Source: Cupriavidus sp. UYMMa02A (GTDB taxonomy: Bacteria; Pseudomonadota; Gammaproteobacteria; Burkholderiales; Burkholderiaceae). From it: 64,000 nucleotides of DNA. The notes under the pieces were generated by a model. The model made no database searches and was not told the DNA's origin. It was given only the letters and a program-made list of their open reading frames with translations. The position numbers and the translations under genes are program-made. This document shows positions 1 through 11,080 of the stretch, in pieces. Within the stretch, counting starts at the first letter, position 1. Every line of letters begins with the position of its first letter. The stretch covers positions 1-64,000 of the forward strand of contig LRMT01000041.1 of assembly GCA_001725945.1 (NCBI GenBank), read 5' to 3'.

Positions 1-1124
1 CCGCGCCCAGGCGCCGGCCTCGCGCCGCAGGCGCGCAGCCACGCAGCCCACTCAGGCCGCGCAGGCAGCGGACGCGAACAATCCGGCCACGCATCCGGTG
101 CAGCCGTTCGCCGGCATTGCCTCGGAAAACATCTTCAACGTGCCGCGCCGCGATATTGCCGCCGAGGCACGGTCGCAGCAGGACCGTTCCGTGACACAGC
201 CCGGCAATAACGCGCCGGTCTGGCGCGAGATCAATTCCGACCAGGCCCACTACAGCAGCCTGCCGGCCAAGGAAGCCGGCGTGCTGATCCAGCGCACCGG
301 GCAGCAATGGCGGCTGTTCCGCAATGGCGTGATCACGGTGTGGGGCGGCTGGCTTCTCGTCATCGTGCCGCTCGCGATCCTCGGCTTCTTCGCCTGGCGC
401 GGCATGATCCCGCTGCGCGAGCCGCGCACCGGCCGCATGATCGAGCGCTTCACGCCGTTCGAGCGCATCGTCCACTGGACCATGGCGATCTCGTTCGTGC
501 TGCTGGCGATCTCGGGCATCGTGATGCTGTTCGGCAAGCATTTCATGCTGCCGGTCATGGGGCACACGCTGTTCGGCTGGCTGACGTACCTGCTGAAGAA
601 CATCCATAACCTGGCCGGCCCGGTGTTCACACTGTCGATCATCGTCGCCTTCGCGATCTTCGTGCGCGACAACATTCCGAGCCGCGATGATGTCCGCTGG
701 GTGACTAGCCTGGGCGGACTGGCCAGCGGCAAGCATGTGCCGAGCGCCGGTTCAATTTCGGCGAGAAGATGTGGTTCTGGGGCGGGCTGGTGATCTTCGG
801 GCTGATCCTGTCCGCGTCAGGCTGGGTGCTCGACATGATCGTGCCGGGTCTCGACTACTACCGCGCGACGATGCAGATCGCCAACGTGATCCATGGCATT
901 GCTGCCGTGCTGATGATCGCCATGTCGCTGGGCCACATCTACATGGGCACCATCGGCATGGAAGGGGCCTACCGCGCGATGCGCGACGGCTGGGTCGACG
1001 AGGCTGGGCCAAGGAACACCACGAGCTCTGGTACGACGACATCAAGGCCGGCAAGATCCCGGCCCAACGCTCGGCAACGCCGGAACCAGGCACCGCCGGC
1101 CGGCGCAGCCCGGGCGAGGCCTGA
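1..1124 (+). CDS. fdoI: Formate dehydrogenase gamma subunit, cytochrome b556 (5' partial, two frame breaks)
   Basis: Membrane cytochrome b subunit that anchors a periplasmic formate dehydrogenase and passes electrons to quinone. The frame is open from base 1, so the start lies upstream. An Ala/Gln-rich stretch and a periplasmic segment come first, then a membrane helix near 340-400. After that comes the cytochrome b core, with FERIVHWTMAISFVLLAISG, a second helix around KNIHNLAGPVF, and later helices at 775-830 and 890-960. Candidate haem ligands are the His in VHW and in KNIHN. The frame breaks near 739 (G missing before CGGTTCAATTTC) and near 1004 (C missing in GAGGCTGGGCC). Beyond the second break the protein reads WAKEHHELWYDDIKAGKIPA and stops at 1124. 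The other subunits should lie just upstream. Followed by a small secreted protein and fdhD, the usual accessory context. Confidence 0.88.
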
Positions 1125-1160
1125 AACATTGTTGCCGACCCGCTTTCACGGATCACGACC

Positions 1161-1476
1161 ATGAAACGCATCCTGATGCTGATTGCCCTGGCCGCCGGTG
1201 CCCAGGGCGCACTGGCCAAGCTGCCGCCGCCGACCGAAGCGCAGAAGGCCAAGGCCGAAGAGACCAGCGCGCGCGGCGTGGGCCGACAAGGTGGCCGCGT
1301 TCCAGCTGTGCAAGGCGCAGGACAAGACCGCGGCGCACTACTACAGCGACATGAGGCGCACGGCAAGCGCCGGGGGAAGCTGCGCAGATGGCCGCGTGCG
1401 CGACCCGGGTTCCTTCGCGCCGCCCGCCGCACCGGCGGCCGCTGCGGCAGTACAATCGACCGCAAAGACGCCCTAA
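1161..1476 (+). CDS. Small secreted protein of the formate dehydrogenase locus (frame breaks)
   Basis: Starts MKRILMLIALAAGAQGALA, a clear Sec signal peptide with an AxA cleavage site. The mature part begins KLPPPTEAQKAKAEE, changes frame near 1280 inside a GCGCGCGG run, and continues AAWADKVAAFQLCKAQDKTA. At least one further pair of breaks lies near 1352-1390. The reading that stops at 1476 keeps a Pro/Ala-rich tail. Mature size would be about 85 residues, with two Cys visible (in QLCKA and near the end). I know of no assigned function. Similar small proteins sit between fdo genes and fdhD in Cupriavidus-like genomes (recollection, not searched), so a role in periplasmic formate dehydrogenase assembly is only a guess. 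Confidence 0.6.
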
Positions 1477-1538
1477 ACACGGCCCCATCGCTTGGCGACT
1501 GCGTGGGGCAAACCTGAGCAGCCCCGACTCCGCCACTC

Positions 1539-2367
1539 ATGCCCTTGCGTCCCGAACTTACCCACGCGGCCGTTCCCCTGATCGAAGAAGTCGAGGTCGT
1601 CGACGAGCTCGGCGCGCGCGCCCGGCCTACCTGCCCGGCGAGCGCCCCCTGACGGTCTATCTCGACAAGCGCGAGCTGGTCACGCTGATGACGCTGGGCG
1701 GCGCGCCCGAGCACCTTGTGCTTGGCTACCTGCGCAACCAGCGGCTGGTGGAATCGGTCGAGGACATCGCCGCCGTGCAGGTGGACTGGGAAACCGAATC
1801 CGCAGCGGTGACCACCCGGACCGGGGTCGACCGCATCGAGGAGCGCACCGCGCGCCGCGTGGTGACCACCGGTTGCGGGCAGGGTACGGTATTCGGCTCA
1901 TTGCTGGACGAGATCGACAATATCCAGCTGCCCGCCGGGGCCACGCTCGACCAGGACACCCTGTACGCCATCATCGACACCATCCGCCTGCAGCAGTCGG
2001 TGTACAAGCAGGCCGGCTCGGTGCACGGTTGCGCCTTGTTCCGCGGCAGCGAGCTGCTGATGTTCGTGGAGGACGTGGGCCGCACAATGCTGTGGACGCG
2101 ATTGCCGGGCGCATGTGGCTGGAAGACATGCGCGGCGACGACAAGGTGTTCTACACCACCGGCCGGCTGACCTCGGAAATGGTGATCAAGGGCGCGCAGA
2201 TGGGCATCCCGTTCCTGTTGTCGCGCTCGGGCGTGACGCAGATGGGCTACCAGATGGCGCAGCGGGTCAACCTGACGCTGTTCGCGAGGTGTACGGGCAA
2301 GCATTTCCTGCTGTACACGGGCAAGGAGCGTTTCCACCATCGGCTGCCCGAGGAAGTAGTCGCCTAA
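1539..2367 (+). CDS. fdhD: FdhD, sulfurtransferase for formate dehydrogenase (two frame breaks)
   Basis: FdhD carries sulfur from the cysteine desulfurase to the molybdenum cofactor and is needed for active formate dehydrogenase. The ATG at 1539 gives [17 protein letters not shown]. The frame slips near 1615-1625 and continues [20 protein letters not shown], the family N-terminal domain. The redox Cys loop is present as [14 protein letters not shown], matching the GCG motif of E. coli FdhD. Later comes SVHGCALF and the characteristic [15 protein letters not shown], which is only restored if one C is added near 2083. The C-terminus reads [20 protein letters not shown] and stops at 2367. Total length of about 275 residues is normal. 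It lies directly behind the formate dehydrogenase genes, as in other Burkholderiales. Confidence 0.92.
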
Positions 2368-2462
2368 TCATCACTTCAACGGATCCCCCGGCGCGCAGGC
2401 GGATTGGTTGTACAATGCGGCGCACTCCGCCTCAGCGCCTCAGCGTTTACCCGCCCGACCCT

Positions 2463-3029
2463 ATGAGCATCAAATCCGACAAGTGGATCCGCCGCATGGC
2501 GGAACAGCACCGCATGATCGAACCGTTCGCGCCCGGCCAGGTGCGGGAGTCTGACGGGCGCAAGATCGTGTCGTACGGCACCTCGAGCTACGGCTACGAC
2601 ATCCGCTGCGCCGACGAATTCAAGATCTTCACGAACATCAACAGCACCATCGTCGACCCGAAGAATTTCGACGAGAAGTCCTTTGTCGACTTCAAGGGTG
2701 ACGTCTGCATCATCCCGCCGAACTCGTTCGCGCTGGCCCGCACGATGGAGTATTTCCGCATTCCGCGCAGCGTGCTGACCATCTGCCTGGGCAAGAGCAC
2801 GTACGCACGCTGCGGCATCATCGTCAACGTGACGCCGTTCGAGCCCGAGTGGGAAGGCTATGTGACGCTGGAGTTCTCCAACACCACGCCGCTGCCCGCC
2901 AAGATCTACGCGGGCGAGGGTTGCGCCCAGGTGCTGTTCTTTGAAAGCGACGAAGTCTGCGAGACCTCGTACGCCGACCGCGGCGGCAAGTACCAGGGCC
3001 AGCACGGTGTCACACTGCCGAAGACCTGA
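2463..3029 (+). CDS. dcd: dCTP deaminase
   Basis: Deaminates dCTP to dUTP, feeding dTMP synthesis. This intact 188-residue protein begins [15 protein letters not shown] at the ATG at 2463. Longer in-frame reading upstream overlaps fdhD and has no family sequence. The dUTPase-like fold is evident: [12 protein letters not shown], the phosphate-binding [10 protein letters not shown] loop with Ser and Arg, then [18 protein letters not shown], which holds the catalytic Glu. The C-terminal [14 protein letters not shown] closes over the nucleotide in known homologues. It is one of the few unbroken housekeeping genes here. Confidence 0.96.
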   Translation: MSIKSDKWIRRMAEQHRMIEPFAPGQVRESDGRKIVSYGTSSYGYDIRCADEFKIFTNINSTIVDPKNFDEKSFVDFKGDVCIIPPNSFALARTMEYFRIPRSVLTICLGKSTYARCGIIVNVTPFEPEWEGYVTLEFSNTTPLPAKIYAGEGCAQVLFFESDEVCETSYADRGGKYQGQHGVTLPKT

Positions 3030-3102
3030 GCGCATTACAATGCCGGCGTTTGCCGGAACCGCCGGTTCGCCATAGCAGTGCGAACGGCAAGACCTGACGT
3101 GA

Positions 3103-3150
3103 GAGCCACATGTCGCCGTCGCGGGGGAACCCCTGCCGGCCATGTGGCTC
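3103..3150 (+). promoter_or_regulatory. Structured leader upstream of the decarboxylase (10-bp inverted repeat)
   Basis: The 157 bases between dcd and the decarboxylase hold a perfect 10-base inverted repeat: GAGCCACATG at 3103-3112 and CATGTGGCTC at 3141-3150. Inside it is a smaller GGGG-AA-CCCC hairpin near 3122-3133. No long T-run follows, so it is not a standard terminator. It could be a leader controlling the decarboxylase 37 bases downstream. I could not match it to a known riboswitch class. Confidence 0.45.
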
Positions 3151-3186
3151 AGTCCTTTATGTCCTGCTTTTCCATCAAGATGCCCG

Positions 3187-5455
3187 ATGAAATTCCGCTT
3201 CCCCGTCATCATCATTGACGAAGACTTCCGCTCCGAGAACATCTCCGGCTCGGGCATCCGCGCGCTGGCCGAGGCGATCGAGAAAGAAGGGATGGAGGTC
3301 ATGGGGCTCACCAGCTATGGCGACCTGACCTCGTTCGCGCAGCAGTCCAGCCGCGCCTCGACCTTCATCGTGTCGATCGACGACGACGAATTCGTGCGCG
3401 CCGACGACCAGCCCGAGGCGGCCGCCATCGAAAAGCTGCGCGCGTTCGTTGCCGAAGTGCGCCGCCGCAATTCGGACCTGCCGATCTTCCTGTACGGCGA
3501 GACCCGCACCTCGCGCCATATCCCGAACGATATCCTGCGCGAGCTGCACGGCTTCATCCACATGTTCGAGGACACCCCCGAATTCGTGGCGCGCCATATC
3601 ATCCGCGAAGCCAAGGTCTACCTCGACACGCTGGCGCCGCCGTTCTTCAAGGCGCTGATCGACTACGCACAGGACAGTTCGTATTCGTGGCACTGCCCGG
3701 GCCACTCGGGCGGCGTGGCGTTCCTGAAGAGCCCGGTCGGCCAGGTGTTCCACCAGTTTTTTGGCGAGAACATGCTGCGCGCCGACGTCTGCAATGCCGT
3801 CGACGAACTCGGCCAGCTGCTGGACCACACCGGCCCGGTGGCGGCGTCCGAGCGCAATGCCGCGCGCATCTTCAACTCGGACCACATGTTCTTCGTGACC
3901 AACGGCACGTCGACGTCGAACAAGATGGTGTGGCACGCCAACGTGCGCCCGGCGACATCGTCGTGGTGGACCGCAACTGCCACAAGTCGATCCTGCACGC
4001 GATCATGATGACGGGCGCGATCCCGGTGTTCCTGATGCCGACGCGCAACCACTACGGCATCATCGGCCCGATCCCGAAGAGCGAGTTCGATCCAGAGACC
4101 ATTCGCCGCAAGATCGCCAACCACCCATTTGCGAGCAAGGCGAAGAACCAGAAGCCGCGCATCCTGACCATCACGCAGGGCACGTATGACGGCGTGCTGT
4201 ACAACGCCGAGCAGATCAAGGAGATGCTCGCGTCGGAGATCGACACGCTGCACTTCGATGAAGCGTGGCTGCCGCACGCGGCGTTCCACGAGTTCTATCA
4301 CAACATGCACGCGATCGGCCGCGACCGCCCGCGCAGCAAGGACGCGCTGGTGTTCGCCACGCAGTCCACGCACAAGCTGCTGGCCGGCCTGTCGCAGGCC
4401 TCGCAGATCCTGGTGCAGGATTCCGAGACGCGCAAGCTGGACCGCTACCGTTTCAACGAGGCGTACCTGATGCACACCTCGACCAGCCCGCAGTACTCGA
4501 TCATCGCCTCGTGCGACGTGGCCGCGGCGATGATGGAAGCGCCGGGCGGCACCGCGCTGGTGGAAGAGAGCATCCAGGAGGCGATGGACTTCCGCCGTGC
4601 CATGCGCAAGGTCGAGGGCGAGTACGACGCCGGCAACAACGGCGACTGGTGGTTCAAGGTGTGGGGCCCAACGCGCTGATCGAAGATGGCATCGGCGATC
4701 GCGAAGCGTGGATGCTCAAGGCCAACGAGCGCTGGCACGGCTTTGGCGACCTGGCCGACGGCTTCAACCTGCTCGACCCGATCAAGGCGACCATCATCAC
4801 GCCGGGCCTCGACGTGGACGGCGAATTCAGCGAGCGCGGCATCCCGGCCGCCATCGTCACCAAGTACCTGGCCGAGCACGGCATCATCATCGAGAAGACG
4901 GGCCTGTACTCGTTCTTCATCATGTTCACGATCGGCATCACCAAGGGCCGCTGGAACTCGCTCGTGACCGAGCTGCAGCAGTTCAAGGACGACTACGACC
5001 AGAACCAGCCGCTGTGGCGCGTACTGCCTGAATTCGTCGGCAAGCATCCGCAGTACGAGCGCATGGGCCTGCGAGACCTGTGCGACGCCGTGCACAGCGT
5101 CTACAAGGCCAACGACGTGGCGCGCGTGACGACGGAGATGTACCTGTCGGACATGGAACCGGCAATGAAGCCGTCGGACGCATGGGCCATGATGGCGCAC
5201 CGCGAGATCGAGCGCGTGCCGGTGGACGAGCTCGAAGGCCGCGTCACCGCCATCCTGCTGACGCCGTATCCGCCGGGCATCCCGCTGCTGATCCCCGGCG
5301 AACGCTTCAACCGCATCATCGTCCAGTACCTGAAGTTCGCGCGCGAATTCAACAAGCTCTTCCCGGGCTTCGAGACCGACGTGCACGGGCTGGTCGAGGA
5401 AGAGATCGATGGCCAGACGGCGTACTTTGTGGATTGCGTGAAGCAGGCAAGCTGA
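3187..5455 (+). CDS. Arginine/lysine/ornithine decarboxylase, large PLP type (two frame breaks)
   Basis: A fold-type I PLP decarboxylase of the AdiA/CadA/SpeF group, about 755 residues, acting on a basic amino acid. An N-terminal wing domain (MKFRFPVIIIDEDFRSEN, with IDDDEF) precedes the catalytic domain. Motifs include WHCPGHSGGVAFLKSP, FVTNGTSTSNKMV, DRNCHKS, the cofactor Asp in LHFDEAWLPHAAF, and the Schiff-base Lys in QSTHKLLAGLSQAS. The C-terminal domain ends with LTPYPPGIPLLIPGERF. The frame breaks near 3950 (C lost in CGCCCGGCGAC) and near 4668 (C lost in GGCCCAACGC). An earlier in-frame ATG at 3142 exists, but family alignment favours 3187. Substrate cannot be decided from motifs alone; arginine is the usual call in this lineage. 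The role would be acid resistance or polyamine synthesis. Confidence 0.9.
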
Positions 5456-5513
5456 TTTTCACGATGGACGCCGACATGAAAGACGACTGACGGGGCCAAG
5501 ACCGCGAGTGTTG

Positions 5514-5640
5514 TCTCCCCTCTCCCATGTGTGGGAGAGGGCGGGGAGAGGGCAGGAGTTACCACGAAGTCTGGCGCTACGTTACTTGCCAAGCGCCTGC
5601 CCTCTCCCCCAGCCCCTCTCCCGCAAGCGGGAGAGGGGAG
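5514..5640. repeat. REP/BIME-like palindromic repeat, copy 1
   Basis: Two hairpins of the form CCCTCTCCC...GGGAGAGGG flank a less conserved centre containing CCACGAAGTC and TTGCCAA. It lies between the convergent decarboxylase and SulP genes. A second copy with the same architecture is at 17349-17474. The symmetry and the placement between genes fit a dispersed bacterial interspersed repeat. Confidence 0.8.
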
Positions 5641-5674
5641 CGAAAGACCGGTATGGGCGTTTTCTCTTGCGCCT

Positions 5675-7424
5675 TCACGCCGTCCAATCCACCCCAAAGT
5701 CACTCAGGTAATCATCTACCGCCGCGCCGACCGTCGGGTGGAAAGCGTCCTGGCCGAGTTTGTCGAACAGCTCAAAGCGCTTGAGCTTGTCCTTGACCGG
5801 ATCCTTCATTTCGGCGAAATGCAGCTCGATCCCGCGTTCATCGAGCGTCTTGTCAAGGTCGCGCAGCATGTCCGCCGAGGTCACGTCGACGCTGGTCACC
5901 GGCTCGGCCGCCACGACCACGCGCTGCACCGCCGTGGGAGATTCATCGACGGCCCGGAGCACGCACTCCTGGAACAGCTCCGCATTCGCAAAGAAGAGCG
6001 GCGCATCCCAGCGGAACAGCACCAGGCCCGGCACGCGGCGCGCGTCGGATAGCGCTCGACGTCGTGATAGCCGCGCACGCCATCGGCGCGGCCCAGCACC
6101 GCGTGGTGCGGGCGCCAGCCGTCCCACAGGAACTCGATGACGGCAAGGGCCACGGCCAGGCCGATGCCGGGAATCGCGCCGAACACGGCCACGCCGGCAA
6201 AGCAGGCGATCGACAGCCAGAACTCCCATTGCTGGATACGGAAGATGCGCCGCAGGTCCGCGAATTCGAACAGTCCGAGCGCAGAGGCGATGACCACCGC
6301 CGCCAGCGCGCTGTTGGGCAGGTGGCGCATCAGGTTCGGCGCGAACAGCAGCAGGGCGGCGACTGCCAGAGCACCAATCACGCCGGTGAGCTGCGTCTTG
6401 GCGCCGGCCGCTTCCGCTACCGGCGTGCGTGAGGAACTGCTGCTGATCGGGAAGCCCTGGAACAGTCCGGCCGCGAGGTTGGCTGCACCGAGGCCGACCA
6501 TTTCCTGGTTCGGATCGACCGGGCGCTTCGTTCGCGCGGCGTAGGTCCGCGACAGTACGCTCGTATCGGCGAATGCCACCAGCGCGACGGCACAGCCGCC
6601 CAGCACGACCGTAGCGATATCCACGCCGCTCAGCCAGGGGAGCCTGAAGGCGGGCAAACCCTGCGGCATCTTGCCGAGCACTTTGACACCATGCTGCTCC
6701 AGCCCGAGCCAGGCGACGCACAGTGTCGCCAGCACCACGGCGATGAGGATGCCCGGCACGCGCTCGAAGCGCTTGAGCAGCAGGATCAAGACCAGCGCGC
6801 CGCCTCCGATTGCCAGGCTGTACCAGTTGGACTTGCCGACGCCGATCGCATTGACCAGGCTCCACAGCTCGCGCAAGGGCCCTGCGTCCTCGACGGAAAT
6901 GCCGAACAGCTTGGGAAGCTGGCTGACCAGCACGGTGAAGGCAATGCCGTTCATATAGCCGTAGCGGATCGGCTTGGACAGCAGTTCGGTGATGAAGCCC
7001 AGGCGCAGCAGCCCGGCCAGGATGCAGAACAGCCCCGAAACCACCGCCATCATGCTCGCGATGGTGATGCGCGCGCCGGGTCGCCGGCGGAAAGCTGTAC
7101 CACCACGGCCAGGATCGGCGCCGCCAGCGCGGAGTCGGGGCCCAGCACCAGGATGCGGCTCGGGCCGAACACCGCGTAAGCGAGCAGCGGGATGATGGTG
7201 GCGTACAAGCCATAGATGCCAGGCACGCCCGATGCCTCGGCGTAGGCGATGCCCACCGGCACCAGCATGGTCGTGAGCACGAGTCCCGCGGCCAGGTCGC
7301 GCGGGAACCAGCCGGGCTCGTACGTGCGCAGCATCTGCAGGCCCGGCAGCCAGTGCAGCCAGCCGGGTGATGACTGGGCGGCTGCTGGCTCGCGCGCCGG
7401 GGGGCTGGAGGGTTGGCTGGGCAC
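5675..7424 (-). CDS. SulP-family anion transporter with STAS domain (two frame breaks)
   Basis: Inner-membrane transporter of the SulP/SLC26 family (sulfate, bicarbonate or other anions) with a cytoplasmic STAS domain. The chosen start is GTG at 7424, preceded by AAGAGGAG at good spacing; the nearby ATGs are in another frame. The N-terminus GWFPRDLAAGLVLTTMLVPV and IAYAEASGVPGIYGLYATII are hallmark SulP sequence, followed by FGPSRILVLGPDSALA. Frame breaks occur near 7085 and near 6040. Ten or more hydrophobic segments are visible. The STAS domain at the end reads LVLFRWDAPLFFANAELF and VVVAAEPVTSVDVTSADM. It is convergent with the decarboxylase and divergent from the GT4 gene. Which anion it carries cannot be told. 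Confidence 0.88.
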
Positions 7425-7719
7425 GGGCTCCTCTTTGGTGGCTGCGCATCATGATTCGATGTGAACGATTCCTAGCATAGCAATTCGCGCGAGCCGCGGG
7501 CATGGCGTTTGCTGCGTGGGCTTCAGGCCTGAGATCGATTGCCGGAGCGTCGCGCGCACGGGGGCCGGCTCGTTGCAGCGCACAAACTTCGCGGCCGTCG
7601 AGTGGGCCCTTTGGGACTTGCCTTTGGAAGTGGCGAGCCAGCGCAAGTCGCGCGGCGCGGCCGTCAAAGCGGTCCTGCAACCCGTGGTCAAATTTTTCAG
7701 CAGCGCGCAGATACTCCCG

Positions 7720-8817
7720 ATGAAAATCGCCCAAATTGCTCCGCTTCAGGAATCCTGCCCGCCGCGACACTACGGTGGCACCGAGCGCGTCGTTGCGTAT
7801 CTCACCGATGAACTGGTCCGCCAGGGCCATGAGGTGACGCTGTTTGCCAGCGGCGACTCATGGACCACCGCCAGGCTGGTGAGCTGCGTGCCGCGGGCGC
7901 TGCGTAGCGACCCATCCGTGCGCGATGTCCTGCCTTACCATGTGATGATGCTCGATGAGGTCCGCCGGCGTGCGGACGACTTCGACGTACTGCATTTTCA
8001 TACCGACCTGCTGCATTTCCCGATGGTGCGCAGCTTCGCGCATCGCACCGTCACGACACTGCACGGCAGGCTCGACCTGCCGGACCTGCGGCCGTTCTAT
8101 GCCGCGTTCGCGGATGTGCCGCTGGTGTCGGTATCGCTGGGGCAGCGCGATCCCATGCCGCCGGTGCGCTGGGTGGGGAATGTCTATCATGGCCTGCCAG
8201 ACCGGCTGCTGCCGTTCCATGCCGAGGCGAGCGGCGGCTACCTGGCGTTTCTCGGGCGCATTTCTCCCGAGAAGCGCCCGGACCGCGCCATCGAGATCGC
8301 GGTGCGCAGCGGCATGCCGCTGAAGATTGCCGCCAAGATCGACCGTGTCGACCGTGCCTACTGGGAAGCTGAAATCGCACCGCTGGTCGGCAGGTACGCC
8401 AATGTGGAGTATCTTGGGGAGATCAGCGAACGCGAAAAAGTGGCGTTTCTCGGTGGTGCCAGCGCGCTGTTGTTTCCGATCGACTGGCCCGAGCCTTTTG
8501 GCCTCGTGATGATTGAAGCCATGGCCTGCGGCACGCCGGTGATCGCGTTCCGGTGCGGCTCCGTCCCGGAAGTTGTCGATGACGGGGTCACAGGCTTTGT
8601 CGTCGACAGTATCGACAACGCCGTGGCGGCGGTAGGGCGCATCGGCGAACTCGACCGCCGCGCCGTGCGCCATGCGTTCGATGCCCGCTTTAGCGCCGAA
8701 CGCATGGCCCATGACTACCTGGCATTGTATGGCCGCCTGAGCGACCCATCGTCCGGCGCCTGTCCGGATCCAGACCCGTCCGCCCAGACCGATGCGGGCC
8801 TGCACATCGCGGCCTGA
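7720..8817 (+). CDS. Glycosyltransferase family 4
   Basis: Intact 365-residue GT-B fold enzyme starting MKIAQIAPLQESCPPRHYGG at the ATG at 7720. The upstream extension of the frame has no family character. The N-terminal domain shows GGTERVVAYLTDELVRQGHE; the C-terminal domain shows YLAFLGRISPEKRPDRAIEI and the donor-binding EPFGLVMIEAMACGTPVIAF (EX7E motif). It ends 15 bases before the debranching-type glucosidase gene. That pairing is often seen in proteobacteria and suggests joint work on an alpha-glucan or a glucosylated compound. The acceptor is unknown. Confidence 0.85.
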   Translation: MKIAQIAPLQESCPPRHYGGTERVVAYLTDELVRQGHEVTLFASGDSWTTARLVSCVPRALRSDPSVRDVLPYHVMMLDEVRRRADDFDVLHFHTDLLHFPMVRSFAHRTVTTLHGRLDLPDLRPFYAAFADVPLVSVSLGQRDPMPPVRWVGNVYHGLPDRLLPFHAEASGGYLAFLGRISPEKRPDRAIEIAVRSGMPLKIAAKIDRVDRAYWEAEIAPLVGRYANVEYLGEISEREKVAFLGGASALLFPIDWPEPFGLVMIEAMACGTPVIAFRCGSVPEVVDDGVTGFVVDSIDNAVAAVGRIGELDRRAVRHAFDARFSAERMAHDYLALYGRLSDPSSGACPDPDPSAQTDAGLHIAA

Positions 8818-8832
8818 ACCTGGAGGGAAACC

Positions 8833-11032
8833 ATGCTTGATGCTCCCGAAGGCCGGCTCAGCCTGGTGCCGGACGCGACGCCAGCCGCGCCCATCGTCAT
8901 TGCCGCCTCGCACTCGCTGAGGCTGACCCAGCCGCGCACGCTCAAGCACGGCGACACCTTTGCGGTGTTCGACCAGCATGGCGACGCCATTGCCGATTCG
9001 GGCGGCTCGGATGGCATCTTTCATTGCGACACGCGTCACCTGTCGCACTTCCATCTGACCATCTATGGGTGGCGTCCCGTGCTGCTCAGTTCGGTGCTGC
9101 GCGACGACAACGCCGCATTCAGCTGTGATCTGACCAACCCGGACCTGTTCGACACGCAGGGACAGCTGGCCATGCCTCACGACGTGATCCACATACGCCG
9201 CTCACGCTTTCTCTGGGAAGGCACCTGCTACGAGCGGCTGGCGGTGCGCAATTTCGATGACACGCCGCGGCGCATCAGCCTGGAACTGGCATTTGCGGCG
9301 GACTTTGCGACCTGTTCGAGGTGCGCGGCGCCGCGCGCGCATCGCGGCCGCTCTCATCCGCCGGTGCTGACGGAAAGTGGCGCAAGGCTCGCCTACACCG
9401 GGCTTGATGATTGCGAGCGCACCACGCACCTGACGTTTGATCCCGCCCCGACCCGGCTGCGTGACGACTTGGCGGTATTCGAGCTCGAACTGATACCGCA
9501 GAAAACCCACCTGCTCTATGTGGAGGTCTGCTGCGATCAGTTGCGGCACGACGGGCGCCGCCCGCGCGGCGCTTTCCCGTCGGCCCTCCGAGCCTCCCGC
9601 CGCGCGCTGCGGGGGCTGTCCGCGGGCGCGCAACGGTGACCACCTCCAACGAGATCTTCAACGAGGCCGTGGGCCGCAGCATGTCCGATCTCTACATGCT
9701 GGCCACGAATACGCCTTATGGGCCCTATCCCTACGCGGGCATACCATGGTTCAGCACCTTCTTCGGCCGCGACGCGCTGATCACCGCGATGGAAACGCTG
9801 TGGCTGGATCCGGGCATCGCACGCGGGGTGCTCGGTTACCTGGCGGCGAACCAGGCGACGACGTCCGATCCTTCGGCCGATGCCGAGCCAGGCAAGATCC
9901 TGCACGAAAGCCGCAAGGGCGAAATGGCGAACCTAGGCGAGGTGCCGTTCCGTCGTTACTACGGCAGCATCGATTCCACGCCGCTGTTCGTCATGCTGGC
10001 AGGCGCCTACCTGGACCGCACGCATGACTTGGCCACGGCGCGCGCGCTGTGGCCCCATATCCAGGCGGCGCTGCGCTGGATCGCCAAGTACGGCGACCGC
10101 GACGGCGACGGCTTCGTCGAGTACGGCCGGCGCAGTGCCGAAGGGCTGCTGAACCAGGGCTGGAAGGACAGCCGCGATTCGATCTTCCATGCGGACGGTA
10201 CCCTGGCCGAAGGGCCGATCGCGCTGGCGGAGGTGCAGGCCTATGTGTACGGCGCCTGGACCTCGGCCGCGCGCATCGCGCGCAGCCTGGGCCACACCGG
10301 GCGCGCCGCCGCACTCGATGCACGCGCTGCGCAGCTCCGGCAGCGCTTTGACGAGGCGTTCTTCGACGAGGCCTTGGGAACATACGTACTCGCGCTCGAT
10401 GGCGACAAGCGGCCATGCCGCGTGCTGTCCTCCAATGCGGGCCATGCGCTCTATACAGGCATTGCATTGCCGGAGCGCGCGGCGCCGGTGGCGGCTGCCT
10501 GATGGGGAGCTCATCGTTTTCCGGTTGGGGAGTGCGGACCATCGCATCCAGCGAAAGCCGGTACAACCCGATGAGCTACCACAATGGTTCGGTCTGGCCC
10601 CATGACAACGCCATCATCGCCGCAGGGATGGTTCGCTACGGGTTGCGCGATGCGGCATTGCGCATCTTCGACGGCCTGTTTGCGGCGTCCACTCACATTG
10701 ACCTGCGCCGCCTGCCCGAGCTTTTCTGCGGCTTCGAGCGCCGGCGTAATCGCGGCCCGACGCTTTATCCGGTTGCGTGCATCCCGCAAGCCTGGGCGGC
10801 TGCCGCACCGCTGTCGCTGCTGCAATCGTGCCTGAACCTCGACTTCGACCTTGACGCGCGCCAGGTCACCTTCCGGTACCCGGCCCTGCCGTCCTTCATG
10901 GACGATGTCGCGCTACAAGGGCTGACCATCGGGGATGCCTCAGTCGACCTCATGCTTCGGCGTGCGGGTAGCAGTGTGGTGGTGAATGTGATCAAGCGGC
11001 GGGGGGATGTGCTGGTGACGACGACGAACTAG
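8833..11032 (+). CDS. Amylo-alpha-1,6-glucosidase / glycogen-debranching-type protein (several frame breaks)
   Basis: About 733 residues with an N-terminal GDE-type beta domain (LTQPRTLKHGDTFAVFDQHG, GIFHCDTRHLSHF) and a C-terminal (alpha/alpha)6 catalytic domain. The latter includes AGIPWFSTFFGRDALITAME, EFRKGEMA-like sequence at ESRKGEMANLGEVPFRRYYG, LNQGWKDSRDS and YHNGSVWPHDNAIIAAGM. The Asp and Glu residues in FFGRD, QGWKDS and WPHD are candidates for the catalytic site. The start ATG at 8833 follows GGAGG. Breaks lie near 9306-9335 (a probable compensating pair), 9610 (G5 run) and 10494. Stop at 11032. It probably hydrolyses or transfers alpha-1,6 or related glucosyl links together with the upstream GT4. 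The true substrate in this lineage is not established. Confidence 0.82.
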
Positions 11033-11080
11033 TCGATCGATGCCGAGCTTCTGTTGCTCGTCGTGTCTCACCATGAAAAA

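Noticed and set aside
752-1714. A 320-codon minus-strand frame
   Set aside because: Lies opposite fdoI and fdhD, is Arg/Ser-rich and shows no family motif; typical GC-rich shadow.
3940-4680. Programmed frameshifting in the decarboxylase
   Set aside because: No slippery heptamer or stimulatory structure was seen, and similar breaks occur in dozens of unrelated genes, so read error is simpler.
7425-7719. N-terminal extension of the GT4 gene back to 7516
   Set aside because: The added 68 codons lack GT4 character and the ATG at 7720 begins exactly at the conserved MKIAQIAP start of the fold.
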